Shown here piece by piece: positions 19,236 to 28,200 of a DNA stretch of 64,000 nucleotides. The notes under the pieces were generated by a model. It had not been told where the DNA came from. It saw nothing but the letters and a program-made list of their open reading frames with translations, and did not search any database. The translations under genes were made by a program, and so were the position numbers. This DNA is from a virus: IMG/VR virus record IMGVR_UViG_3300006738_000004, positions 36,936-100,935 of that record; one strand, given 5' to 3'. Every line of letters begins with the position of its first letter. Position 1 is the first letter of the stretch.

Positions 19236-19739
19236 ATGCGACACTTTCTAACCTTGATCGTGCTGGTACTCGGTCTGACGGTTCCAACCGCTGCTTTTGC
19301 GGAAGAACCTGCTGCGGCTGAAGCAACGGAAGAGGCGGCTCCCGCTTCAGATGAAGCCGCACCTGCGGGGGACGAAGCTGCGGCAGATGAGGCTGCTGGT
19401 GACGAGGAAGTCCCGGACACTCTCGATGATGCCGCTGACGACATCAGCTTGCTCGTGAAGGCAGTCCAGGACAAGAACTGGTCCCTGGCTCTTGGTTTCT
19501 TGCTGATGCTCCTTGTCATGCTTGCCAACAAGTTCGGCCTGAAGGACAAGGTTGGCTCCAAGGCGGTCCCGTGGGTCGCTATGGGCCTCGCTGTGGCCGC
19601 TACCAGTGGTATTGGGCTGGCTAACGGTCTGGCGCTGATGGATGCTGGTATGCAGGGTGTTCTGGCTGGCGTGGCTGCCATTGGTGGCTGGGAGTTGCTT
19701 TTCAAGCACATCCTCCAGAGCAAGCCCGCTGCTGACTGA
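19236..19739 (+). CDS. Putative holin with signal-like N-terminus (167 aa)
   Basis: An excellent AGGAGGAAACAT site precedes the ATG. Residues 1-22 are a typical signal segment (FLTLIVLVLGLTVPTAAFA). About 55 Ala/Glu/Asp-rich residues follow, of low complexity. The C-terminal half has two to three hydrophobic helices (LALGFLLMLLVMLAN; VPWVAMGLAVAATSGIGLA; GVLAGVAAIGGWELLF). Size, membrane helices and position at the end of a structural block fit a holin that opens the inner membrane for lysis. No adjacent endolysin was recognised, so another membrane role remains possible. Confidence 0.55.
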   Translation: MRHFLTLIVLVLGLTVPTAAFAEEPAAAEATEEAAPASDEAAPAGDEAAADEAAGDEEVPDTLDDAADDISLLVKAVQDKNWSLALGFLLMLLVMLANKFGLKDKVGSKAVPWVAMGLAVAATSGIGLANGLALMDAGMQGVLAGVAAIGGWELLFKHILQSKPAAD

Positions 19740-19761
19740 GTAACCTCAGTCCACAAACTCA

Positions 19762-19793
19762 GACGCCCCCCGGAGAGATTCTCGGGGGGCGTT
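19762..19793. terminator. Strong GC-rich terminator hairpin, possibly bidirectional
   Basis: ACGCCCCCC and GAG on the left arm pair with CTC and GGGGGGCGT on the right arm, giving about 12 bp with one bulged G. It lies 23 bp after the holin stop. The right side has only a weak T run (GTTCTGCGCTT). It can end the + strand virion transcript and also a minus-strand transcript coming from the promoter at 20014-20045. Confidence 0.7.
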
Positions 19794-20007
19794 CTGCGCT
19801 TACCGCCCCAGGTTTTTGCCGACTGGGGGCTTCGGCCCTAATGTGGTGGGTCCATGGGGACCTCCAGGAGAGAGGAAGTTTCAGCGGACTCCTTTGGCCT
19901 GCCGCTGCGTCAGGGGTGCGACCTGAGCTTCGCGCACCGGAAACCGCCTTGGGTGGGGACACTGGCGAAGGCCCCTAAATCTAATCCATCGAGCTTCTCT
20001 CCTCTTC
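19794..20007 (-). ncRNA. Candidate minus-strand structured non-coding RNA
   Basis: A perfect copy of the phage promoter motif points leftward into a stretch with no convincing gene, and a strong hairpin lies at the far end. The predicted transcript (about 210-245 nt) contains its own hairpins, for example GCCGA/TCGGC around AGCCCCCAG, and GGGG...CCCC around CCTTCGCCAGTGT. The only open frames are short and lack a credible ribosome site. Promoter, structured body and terminator together suggest an RNA gene. No known RNA family was recognised. Confidence 0.4.
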
Positions 20008-20013
20008 TTGAAC

Positions 20014-20045
20014 TCTCTACGGGAGCCGCTGGGAACGGGAACCCC
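20014..20045 (-). promoter_or_regulatory. Phage-type promoter motif facing a gene-free stretch
   Basis: On the minus strand, GGGGTTC (20045-20039) is followed by 16 nt and CCGTAGAGA (20022-20014), a full match to the set. No minus-strand gene follows, so it is the main evidence for the candidate RNA at 19794-20007. Confidence 0.65.
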
Positions 20046-20134
20046 TTCTCTCGATGATTTGGCTATGAGTCAGGGTGTTCGACACCATGTGCGGAGTGTG
20101 CTCGGTAGAGTGCCGGACATGGAGGCAAGGTGAC

Positions 20135-20773
20135 ATGGGTTCAATGATGAAGGACAGGTTCCAATCTCCTCGTGGCCGGGTAAGCCTTGGTTTCACCATG
20201 GAGCAAGCTGCTGTGATGGCCCTTCCCAAGGGAGAGGTCTTCATTGAGATGGTGGATGGCAAGACGGGAGAGGTCCTTTTCAAGGAACATCGCCCCAACG
20301 TCATCACCGCTGACGCAGGCATTCAAGCCGCTCGCTACTTCAAGGACCCTTCGGAGCCTGCCAGCGGGGCCAACATGCTGGCTGTGGGCACCGGAGCTAC
20401 GGGTGCCCTGTTGTCTCCCGACGCCCCAAGCCCTGACCAACGGGGTTTGAATGCGGAGATTTCCAGGAAGGCGTGGGCTTCCACTACGTTCAGGAACGCC
20501 GATGGTGGCGCGTCAGAGATCCCCACCAACGTGGTGGATTTCACCTGCACCTATGACGAGGCAGAAGCAGTCGGTCCTCTGAATGAGATGGGCATCCTGT
20601 CCACACGCTCGGACAACCCGTTGATCACCTACCCCAACCCGGACATCTACCCGGCTCGGGAACTGTCACGGGACTTGCGGGACTACGATGTGCTGATCAA
20701 CTACCTGACTTTCGCGGTGATCTCGAAGCCCAGCACCGCTCGGCTGACCATTACTTGGCGAATCACGTTCTAA
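20135..20773 (+). CDS. Virion-associated hypothetical protein (212 aa)
   Basis: ATG 20135 is preceded by AAGGTGAC; a longer frame from 20075 would lack a ribosome site. The fold is probably beta-rich: EVFIEMVDGKTGEVLFKEHR, then NVITADAGIQAARYFKDP, and a C-terminus ARLTITWRITF. The ADAGIQAARYF... GTGATGA stretch resembles phage proteins found near tail genes, though I cannot name the family. It ends 11 bp inside the convergent KOW-like gene. A minor structural or assembly role is inferred from position. Confidence 0.65.
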   Translation: MGSMMKDRFQSPRGRVSLGFTMEQAAVMALPKGEVFIEMVDGKTGEVLFKEHRPNVITADAGIQAARYFKDPSEPASGANMLAVGTGATGALLSPDAPSPDQRGLNAEISRKAWASTTFRNADGGASEIPTNVVDFTCTYDEAEAVGPLNEMGILSTRSDNPLITYPNPDIYPARELSRDLRDYDVLINYLTFAVISKPSTARLTITWRITF

Positions 20774-21500
20774 GCACGGCCTCCAACTCCTTGGCAGCAG
20801 CTTCGGTTAGCTCCATGAGGAAGTCTTCTTCCTCGTTGTAGGCAAGGTAGTGCCCTTCGTGAAGGACGATGCTGCGGATAGTGCAGTAGGGATAAGGGAG
20901 GCTTTCCCGACCAGTGCCGGGATTTCCCATGGAGCCGGACTCATCGACTACGACCATGGGAGGACTCGGCTCTCCAAAGGTGGAGAGGGGAGGCAGTTCC
21001 CCGACTCCTCCCACCATGTTCTGAAGTATTTGGGGCTTGTCTTCCACCACGGTCACTTCATGGCCGTTGGCCCATACAACATCATCCTTGCCGGGTCCTA
21101 CACGGAAGCCAAGGCGGTCACCCTTGACCCAGAAGACCTTCCCTTCCGAAGAGCCGTCGAGAGTGCGGACATGCTCTCCCTTGGAGGGCATCTTGGGGGT
21201 GACGAGGGCCAGAATCCCGCTCCAGGTTTGTCCTGCGGGGGGTTGGGGGTTTCGGCAGAGGTCATCAGGGAAACCCGGCAGAACTACCTCGACGTTAGAG
21301 GCCGCAGTCCAATGGACTGTGTCAGCCGCATCTTTGATGCCGATGCGGAGACCGTGGTTGTGGAGACCTCCCTCCCCTTCCCAAAAAACGACGCCTCGTA
21401 CTCCATGAGGAACCTTCCGGCCTTTCACCACAACGACGCTCTTCCCCTTCTGGACCGAAAAGAGAGTGTCACGGGCCTCTTGTTCTGCTGGAGTGGTCAT
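20763..21500 (-). CDS. Protein with two KOW/SH3-like segments (245 aa)
   Basis: Two similar beta-rich segments lie in tandem. Residues about 18-75 have GKSVVVVKGRKVPHGVRGVV, with VHWTAASNVEVV at the end. Residues about 110-155 have GEHVRTLDGSSEGKVFWVKG, with VVWANGHEVTVVE at the end. The pattern (GxxV.V..G.. hydrophobic turn .. V.W) is that of KOW/SH3-type nucleic-acid or ribosome binding modules. The C-terminal 90 residues are proline-rich and acidic (EELPPLST-like, ending in an EEEDFLMELTEAAAKELEAV helix). It is a single-gene island on the minus strand inside the tail region with its own phage-type promoter. Function is unknown. Confidence 0.7.
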   Translation of the reverse strand: MTTPAEQEARDTLFSVQKGKSVVVVKGRKVPHGVRGVVFWEGEGGLHNHGLRIGIKDAADTVHWTAASNVEVVLPGFPDDLCRNPQPPAGQTWSGILALVTPKMPSKGEHVRTLDGSSEGKVFWVKGDRLGFRVGPGKDDVVWANGHEVTVVEDKPQILQNMVGGVGELPPLSTFGEPSPPMVVVDESGSMGNPGTGRESLPYPYCTIRSIVLHEGHYLAYNEEEDFLMELTEAAAKELEAVLRT

Positions 21501-21524
21501 CTTGTGGTTTCCTCACCTTTAGGG

Positions 21525-21558
21525 GATCTACGGCAGCAAGAGGCCAATGGAACCCCCC
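21525..21558 (-). promoter_or_regulatory. Phage-type promoter motif for the KOW-like gene
   Basis: On the minus strand, GGGGGGTTC (21558-21550), 16 nt, then CCGTAGATC (21533-21525). The gene starts at 21500 with AGGTGAGG between. Same architecture as the other copies. Confidence 0.7.
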
Positions 21559-21604
21559 TTTCTCGGTTCCATGCCTATCGAGATGGACAAGCGGAGGTGG
21601 CTCT

Positions 21605-21784
21605 ATGGGATGCGGATGTCGCAAGAAGACTGGTCGCAAGAAGACGGCAAGTCATGTGAAAAAGCCCATCGCATCAAAGCCATTGCCAAACAACTTCGTG
21701 TCCAAAGCCTCCCCGAAAAGTCGAGGTGTGAGAAGGAGCGGGACGTATACGCGCACTGCTTCAGGGTCGGTGGTGCGGAAATGA
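21605..21784 (+). CDS. Small highly basic CGC-motif protein (59 aa)
   Basis: GGAGGTG stands 5 nt before the ATG. The 59 residues begin MGCGCRKKTGRKKTASHVKK and are rich in Lys, Arg, Ser and Pro, with three Gly/Cys residues at the N-terminus. Short phage proteins starting with a CGC cluster are familiar near structural genes, but I know no function. The charge suggests DNA, RNA or polyanion binding, or a small decoration protein. A longer overlapping frame (21547-21831) is judged a shadow because the ribosome site fits this start. A 78-bp gap separates it from the next giant gene. Confidence 0.65.
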   Translation: MGCGCRKKTGRKKTASHVKKPIASKPLPNNFVSKASPKSRGVRRSGTYTRTASGSVVRK

Positions 21785-21862
21785 ATCAGGAGCGCGTTTC
21801 GGTGTCCCGGCTATACGCCGCGATGCCGTAGGTAAGGTACTCCCTCGGAGCGGGAATCCCGG

Positions 21863-24800
21863 ATGGCTATCAGAGATAAATACTTCACAGGTTCCACAGT
21901 CTCACGATACCTCCCGCCAGGGGAGCATTCGTGGGATGAGGCTGTGTACCAGTCCGGCAAGCCGGTTCTGGACGCTGAACTGAACCTATCCCAAGAGGTC
22001 GGGCGTCAACTCCGGTCCTTGGTACAGCAACGCACTGTCCCGTCTGGGTGGTTGCGGGGACCTGTTCCCCCTCGCTTCAACGAAGGGATTTCCTTCCTTC
22101 CCACCTCCAACCCCAACTTCGCCCCCAACACGTTTTGGATGGGGAAGAGGACCGCTCTCGTTGCGGGTGCCCCCATTGTGGTGGAGTTTTCCAACACCGA
22201 CCTGCCTAACATAAACCGGATCGACCTGGATGCGGCCACCGTTTACGAAGGGACCGGCACCTCCATCAAGCGCACGGACTTCGTGTTCCTTGAGGTATGG
22301 CGTTGCCTTGTCTCCCACTCCCCCCGTGCTTCAGCGACGGTCGAGGTGGTGACTTGGGGTGACCTGGATGCGGCTGATCAGATCCTCATCAACGCGGTTG
22401 TCCTGCAAGCGACAACGGGTGGGCCAGCACTCAACACGTTCAACCTGGGCCTGAATGCCAATGAGACTGCCGCGAACATCGCCGCAGCCATCAATGAGCC
22501 TCTGAACGCCTTTACGGGGATCTGCACGGCTGCGGTGGACGTATCGGACCCCACCCAGGTGAACCTCACCACTGTCGATGCTTTGGCCGGGGCCGCTGGA
22601 AATGCAGTGACCCTGAGCCTTGCCCTCACCAATGCAGGCAGCATGACGGTGAATGCGGGACCAGGACCCACGACCTTTGCGGGTGGTGCGGACACGCCCA
22701 ACAAGCCCACGCAGTTCTCCCTCTATCGAAACGGAAACGTCCAGTCCCCCCTTGCCACCAACCTCCCTGACGAGATCGCGGACCCCACCATCGGGACCGA
22801 GACAACCAAGCGAGTTCAGTGGCAGTACAGGATTCGAGCCACCGGGGCGGCTGAGGGCGTCAACTTCAAGACCCAGCACGACGGTTTCTCGCAGCCCAAT
22901 GTCCAGGCTCAAGGGTCCCAAGCTGCTCCTCTTGGGGCGCTCTTCCCCTTTGTCAAAGCAGACATGACTTCGGTGATCGACAACAGCAGTGCTGTTGCCT
23001 ACGACATCCGTGATCCTGGCCTGTGGATTTCCGGTGATGGGACTTCTGCTTCAGCGACCGCCCTTGGAACTGTCGATGGCTATGTCTATGCAGTGCCCAT
23101 CGGTTTCGTGTTCCGTAGAAACGATGCCTACAACGGCGGGGTATCAGCACCCCCGCTGGGTCAGGGGTTTTCCCCTCTGGACAACACGAATGGAGGGTTG
23201 CCTTTCACCCATCCCTTGTTCGTGAACCCGTACATTGGAACCATTGAACCTAACGAGTCAGACCGCCCTGACGGTCAGTTCTATGATGTCATCTCCGACA
23301 CGGACTTCCTCGACCTGCGGAAGAACGTGTATCCAGGAGGTATTGACCTCAAAGCAGAGCTTGAGCGCCAGATGGGCTTGGTCCTGGACAACACGCTGGG
23401 GACCTGGGCGATTGATTCAGGGGATAAGTCCGGCGCGATGGGCGGTGGCTCTGGGGATGTGAGTTGGAAGTACATGGTCTGCAACGAGATTGGTCGTGCA
23501 GATGCAGAAGGAGGCAACCCGCAAAACTCCGGGGACACCCTCCGGGGCAACTTCATCGCCAACTTCGATCATGTTCGCCGTCGTTTCGGAGACCAAGCTG
23601 TCGTAGAGCTTCGGGTTTTCCCGATCCTGCCAACCGACATTGCGATCAATGAGCCTGGGAAGTTCGTCATCAAGGACAACCCAGCTACGCAGCCCCTTTG
23701 CTGGGCTGAAGATGATGTCATCCACATTGACCTGAGCAGTCTGAACGCTACCGGGGATGGGACTTGGGCTGAAGCAACTGAAACCTACCACGGCGGCTCT
23801 GGCGGTTTTGTTTCCAACTTCTTCCCGTCAGGCACCTTGATCACTGGAATCAACACCATCCGACATGACGACGGGCAATCCACCGCTGTTGTGGTTCCCG
23901 AAGTCCAGATGAAGCTCGTTACTGGGCTGGGCACGGACTACGTTCAAATCACGCTGGATAGGAATGACACACCCTGTGATGGCGGCGGTATCGCGGGCTA
24001 TCCAGGCACAACGATTTCCATGTCTGCTCCAACAGCAGCCAACGACACGGGAAGCCCTCGACGCATCTTCGTGGAGTTGGAGATCACCTACCCGGTAGGC
24101 TCTGGAACTTCCGACACGCCCTGGCTGGACGCCAATGACGAGTCCGTGGTTCCAGATGCTCCCACCTCTGTGGGGGTGTATGACTTCGGCCCTGCTGTTG
24201 AAGACGGCGACGTCAGTCAGAGGCCCCCGGATTTCAATGAGCAGTTGCCGCCCTTGTTCCGGCCCTCACACCGGGAGATCCAGGTTGAGTATGCGTGTGG
24301 CGACCCCGGTGCCCCCGGATCTGCGTACACGGACATACTCATCTCCGCAGATCCGCTGAACATCACCGTGCCACGACGCATGTACGGATCGAAGAACACG
24401 GAAGCCACTGTCACAGACCTTATTTCAGGAACCGCCCGTGCAGTAGACCATTCAACCACTCACTACGGGATGTCCTCCCGGCGTCTGGTTCTCAACGACA
24501 CGGGGACCGCACCTGCCATCCCGCTTACCAATACAGGCTCTACGCCCGTTACTGTGAACTGGTGGCCTCAGGACCCCATCCCCAACTCTGGGGGTAGTGA
24601 CGGCTACCAGCTTGCCTTCTACTACCGGACCCAGGCAGAGCAGACGGTAGGGAGCCAAACGGGTATTCCCAGTCTCCCCGAGAACCTTGTAGTGGAGCCT
24701 CTGGTGATGGCCCGTAGCCTGTGGACTAACACGGTTTCCGTAGGCTCAGTAGATGTCCCCTTCCCGTACCTGAACCCGTCAGACCAAATCCCAGTCAACG

Positions 24801-25267
24801 CCGACACACCCGTGAATGATTTCCCAGGTGAGTGGGCACTTCAAGCAACTGCCGACATCTCGGTGATGGATTTCGACGCTGACGTTGGCATCTTGAACCT
24901 GCATCAGATGGTCCCTGTGGCTAACGCACCTGAGTTTGACTTCAGGTTCCCCGACAAGGATGTGGAGTTCCGCTCCCACTACAAGTTCTTGGACACGAAC
25001 GCTTACCGTCCCACCGCGATGGCACAACCGTTGTCAGGAATCGCCACACACAAGGTGAGCTTTCCCTTCCTTGCACGGGTGACGAGTGGCTTGGACGGCA
25101 CGGCTGGAAGCACCCTGTGGAGGGAGAACGAGGTTATCCTGTTGGTTGTTACTCGATACGCCATCCTTGATGAGGACAACACCGTGCTTTTCACTGATGG
25201 TGCAGGGAACCGGACTTGTGTAGGGGTGTACCGCACTGAGGGCCTCACCCTTTTGGCCTCGGAGTAA
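21863..25267 (+). CDS. Giant virion protein (1134 aa), paralogue of the 1802-aa protein
   Basis: Residues about 24-50 (WDEAVYQSGKPVLDAELNLS) match a segment near residue 23 of the protein at 33219 (VVVWQASKPPLDSELNLMAQ). Both are followed by a helix and a hydrophobic segment, so the two share an N-terminal domain, likely for docking to the tail. Around residues 155-280 is a module (INAVVLQATTGGPALNTFNL ... ETAANIAAAIN) also seen near the end of the 1945-aa protein. The rest is beta-rich with many Pro/Gly/Asp turns. No enzyme motif is seen. It begins 78 bp after the small basic gene. Confidence 0.78.
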   Translation: MAIRDKYFTGSTVSRYLPPGEHSWDEAVYQSGKPVLDAELNLSQEVGRQLRSLVQQRTVPSGWLRGPVPPRFNEGISFLPTSNPNFAPNTFWMGKRTALVAGAPIVVEFSNTDLPNINRIDLDAATVYEGTGTSIKRTDFVFLEVWRCLVSHSPRASATVEVVTWGDLDAADQILINAVVLQATTGGPALNTFNLGLNANETAANIAAAINEPLNAFTGICTAAVDVSDPTQVNLTTVDALAGAAGNAVTLSLALTNAGSMTVNAGPGPTTFAGGADTPNKPTQFSLYRNGNVQSPLATNLPDEIADPTIGTETTKRVQWQYRIRATGAAEGVNFKTQHDGFSQPNVQAQGSQAAPLGALFPFVKADMTSVIDNSSAVAYDIRDPGLWISGDGTSASATALGTVDGYVYAVPIGFVFRRNDAYNGGVSAPPLGQGFSPLDNTNGGLPFTHPLFVNPYIGTIEPNESDRPDGQFYDVISDTDFLDLRKNVYPGGIDLKAELERQMGLVLDNTLGTWAIDSGDKSGAMGGGSGDVSWKYMVCNEIGRADAEGGNPQNSGDTLRGNFIANFDHVRRRFGDQAVVELRVFPILPTDIAINEPGKFVIKDNPATQPLCWAEDDVIHIDLSSLNATGDGTWAEATETYHGGSGGFVSNFFPSGTLITGINTIRHDDGQSTAVVVPEVQMKLVTGLGTDYVQITLDRNDTPCDGGGIAGYPGTTISMSAPTAANDTGSPRRIFVELEITYPVGSGTSDTPWLDANDESVVPDAPTSVGVYDFGPAVEDGDVSQRPPDFNEQLPPLFRPSHREIQVEYACGDPGAPGSAYTDILISADPLNITVPRRMYGSKNTEATVTDLISGTARAVDHSTTHYGMSSRRLVLNDTGTAPAIPLTNTGSTPVTVNWWPQDPIPNSGGSDGYQLAFYYRTQAEQTVGSQTGIPSLPENLVVEPLVMARSLWTNTVSVGSVDVPFPYLNPSDQIPVNADTPVNDFPGEWALQATADISVMDFDADVGILNLHQMVPVANAPEFDFRFPDKDVEFRSHYKFLDTNAYRPTAMAQPLSGIATHKVSFPFLARVTSGLDGTAGSTLWRENEVILLVVTRYAILDEDNTVLFTDGAGNRTCVGVYRTEGLTLLASE

Positions 25268-25271
25268 GTAG

Positions 25272-28200
25272 ATGCCTCGTAATGTAGATCCCGGAACTAT
25301 CGTAGTCGGCGCAGGGCTTGCTCCTGAAGGGACTGTTGAGGACAACTCCCTCCGGTACCCGGAAAGGGATGTAGACCCCCTTCGGGTCCACCTCCATGAC
25401 ACCAGCCGTGCCCACATGGCTGTGGCTATCGGCATTGACGATGCAGGCCATTGCTACACCTCGGATGAGGTAGAAGGCGCACTCCAGGAAATCTGTGCTG
25501 CTGCTGGCGCGAGCCGCATGAACGGCATGGTCAACGGCGGCTACTTCGTTGAGCTTGGGCCACCTTCCACCGCAGTGATTCAGGCGGCTATCTCTGGTGG
25601 TGGTGTGGGCACGACGCTCACCTTGGTGGAACCCACGACCGTGTTGGTCAACACCCACGTCCTGCATTTGGGTGGCATGACCATCACGCTCCCCGATGAC
25701 GCTGTCAGCTTTGTCTATGTGGACTGCGATGGAACGCACGCCACTTACGAGACTCTCGTCTCCACTTTGGCACCTCCTCCCCAGATTGATTCAGGGGGTT
25801 GGCCCGGTGTCGAGCATGTCATGATCGCCAAGATCACGACCGTGGGAGGCATTGTCACCGCATACCAGGATGCCCGGTTCTTCGTGGCTGACCTGGACCG
25901 GAAGCTCGCTTACTCTGTGCGGGCCGTTCCAGGTGAGCCAGACAACGACCTCTATGCAGAGGCGTGCTTCGTTACCCTTGAAGCATCCCTTTTCTGGATG
26001 GAGTGGTACCACACCAATGCTATGGACGGCCAAGACACCAGGACTCGGATCCTGCTGCGAGGGACCCAGACAGTCTTCGCGCCCCTTGTGGTACCGCTCA
26101 ATAACGTGGTGTTCCAAGGGGACGGGGACGCGAAGATCGTATTCCCCGGTGGTTTTGCAGGGACCACGTTGTTCGATGTTTCGGATCGTATAGGTGTTGA
26201 GTTCCGTGACCTTGAGTTTGTCTCAAGCGTGGCCACCAACAACACCGCCATCTGGGCGAACGGGGCAACGACCGCTTCCAGTGGGCTGAGGGTTACCAAC
26301 TGCCAGTTTGCCCATACTGGAGGGGTAGCAAACCGTTGGACGACTGGTATTTCCGTAGAGTCCTCAGCGTCCCCGCCGTCCTGGATATTGGTCCAGGATT
26401 GCCAGATGATGGTGAGCGGTGCGGGGGTCCGCATTGATTCCGGTGCCTCCTGCACTATCCAAGGGTGCTTGGTAGCGGGGGTGGCTGGGGTCACCCCCGT
26501 GGGGATTGACCTCCCCGCCACTCAGCATGGGCTGGGTAGTGACAACAGGGTCTTGGATTGCGAGGTCAAGGACTGTGCAACCGCTATTCGAGCCACCGAC
26601 AGCAAGAGGCTCCATGTAGAAGGTTGCCAGCTTGAGGCTGACGACGACGGCATCATCATCCGGGCGGCGACCCAGAGCTTCGATCTCGAAGAGAACGTGA
26701 TCGAGGGGACCGTCATCAAGCTGGCCGATACCACCACTGCCTTGTGTGGCATCGTTTTCGACCACTCTGCCATTATCGGCCCGATGACCAAGAACGCCGT
26801 CATCGACTGCCTTATCGAGAACCAACGAACTGCGGGCTGGGCCGCTGGGGATTTCTCGTGGGGAATCGACTTCCGTAGCTTTGGGGGCGACGAGATCGGG
26901 GTGCTCAATCGAATCTCTGGCTGCACAATCCAGGGATTCAACAACCCTGCGGCTGCCTTGCTGGGCATTAGCGGGGGTGTGCGGCTTGACGCCGCTGCTG
27001 ACCAGACTCGAATCGTAGATACCGCCTTCCACCTGTGCGCGAACGGCATCTATTTCGACGCTGGCAGCGGGAACGTCGCCCAAGGAGTTTCGGTAGAGGG
27101 GTGTAAGTACACAGCTTCTACGAACACGGACTCAGGCTTATGCGCGGGCTTCACCTTCCTCTATCAGTTTGATGATTTGGGCATTATCGGGAACACCTTG
27201 CACTGCCTCGGGAACGCCGATGGCAGCCAGGGTGCAATCCTTGGAGTCTACGTCGGCAATCCTGAGGATAATGCGGGTACAGGGCTTCGTATTGCGAACA
27301 ACCAAGTCACAGGTATGGGGTATCAGACGGGAGCGATGCGCCCAGCGGGCATCCAGGTTGACGGCTTCTGGACCAATGTCAACGTCAGTGACAACACCAT
27401 AGACGGCTTCATTGGTGGGGGAGGAGGACACTTCCCCAACGGTGCTGGGGTGTCTTTCACCCCACGTTCCTTGGCCCCTCATGATGTGGTTGTTTCTGGA
27501 AACGCCATCACCCGTTGCCTTCACGGGATCACCGCAGCGGGGGTGGACCACACACACTTTGCGAGCACTTACAACATCACCGGCAACACCATCAGCTACT
27601 GCGCTGGCCCGATTTCCGACTCCACCAACGTCGTGATGCTGGACAGAGCCGTCTTCGGGATTGCCATGGAGTTCTGTGAAGATTTCATGGTTTCCTCCAA
27701 CGTCATCTCAGATTGCGGGAGCATCAACTTCCCCAATGGGAGCGCGGCTGTCCCTGCTGGGACTGAATCTACCATTGGCATCTGCGCCCTGAACTGTACG
27801 CAGTACAGCATCCACGGCAACCGGATCCATGAGCTTATTTCGACCGGGGTGGGCATCACGATTCCAATCCAGGCCCGCAATGACGGGGCGGGTGTGGGCG
27901 CGGCTGGCACTTGGGCCTCGCGTGCAGTCTCGATCTGCAACAACGAGATCAAAGGAGCGGGGAATCCCCCTTGGCTCCTCGGGGCCGCTGCCCAACTGTG
28001 GGGCATCTCCGTTTCGAGCAGTGCCTTTGGGGACGCGGCTGACTCCACTTACATCATCAATGACCTGACGATTTCGGACAACACCATCACGGGTTTGCGT
28101 TCCCATGCTGTCACTACCATAGGCAGCATAGGCATCTGGGTCGGTGCCCGCCAGAACGCTGAAATCTCCAAGGTAGCCGTCCAAGGGAACTTGGTTTCAG

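Noticed and set aside
19854-20057. 67-aa + strand frame between holin and next gene
   Set aside because: Weak start region and unusual composition. The stretch carries a minus-strand promoter motif and RNA-like folds instead.
20075-20134. tRNA-like words (GCTCGGTAGAG and GGTGTTCGACACC)
   Set aside because: The D-arm-like loop is too short, no acceptor stem pairs, and no anticodon arm fits. GGTGT-tcg-ACACC is a simple small hairpin.
21547-21831. 94-aa frame overlapping the small basic gene
   Set aside because: The strong GGAGGTG site fits the start at 21605 in another frame, whose product looks like a real basic protein.
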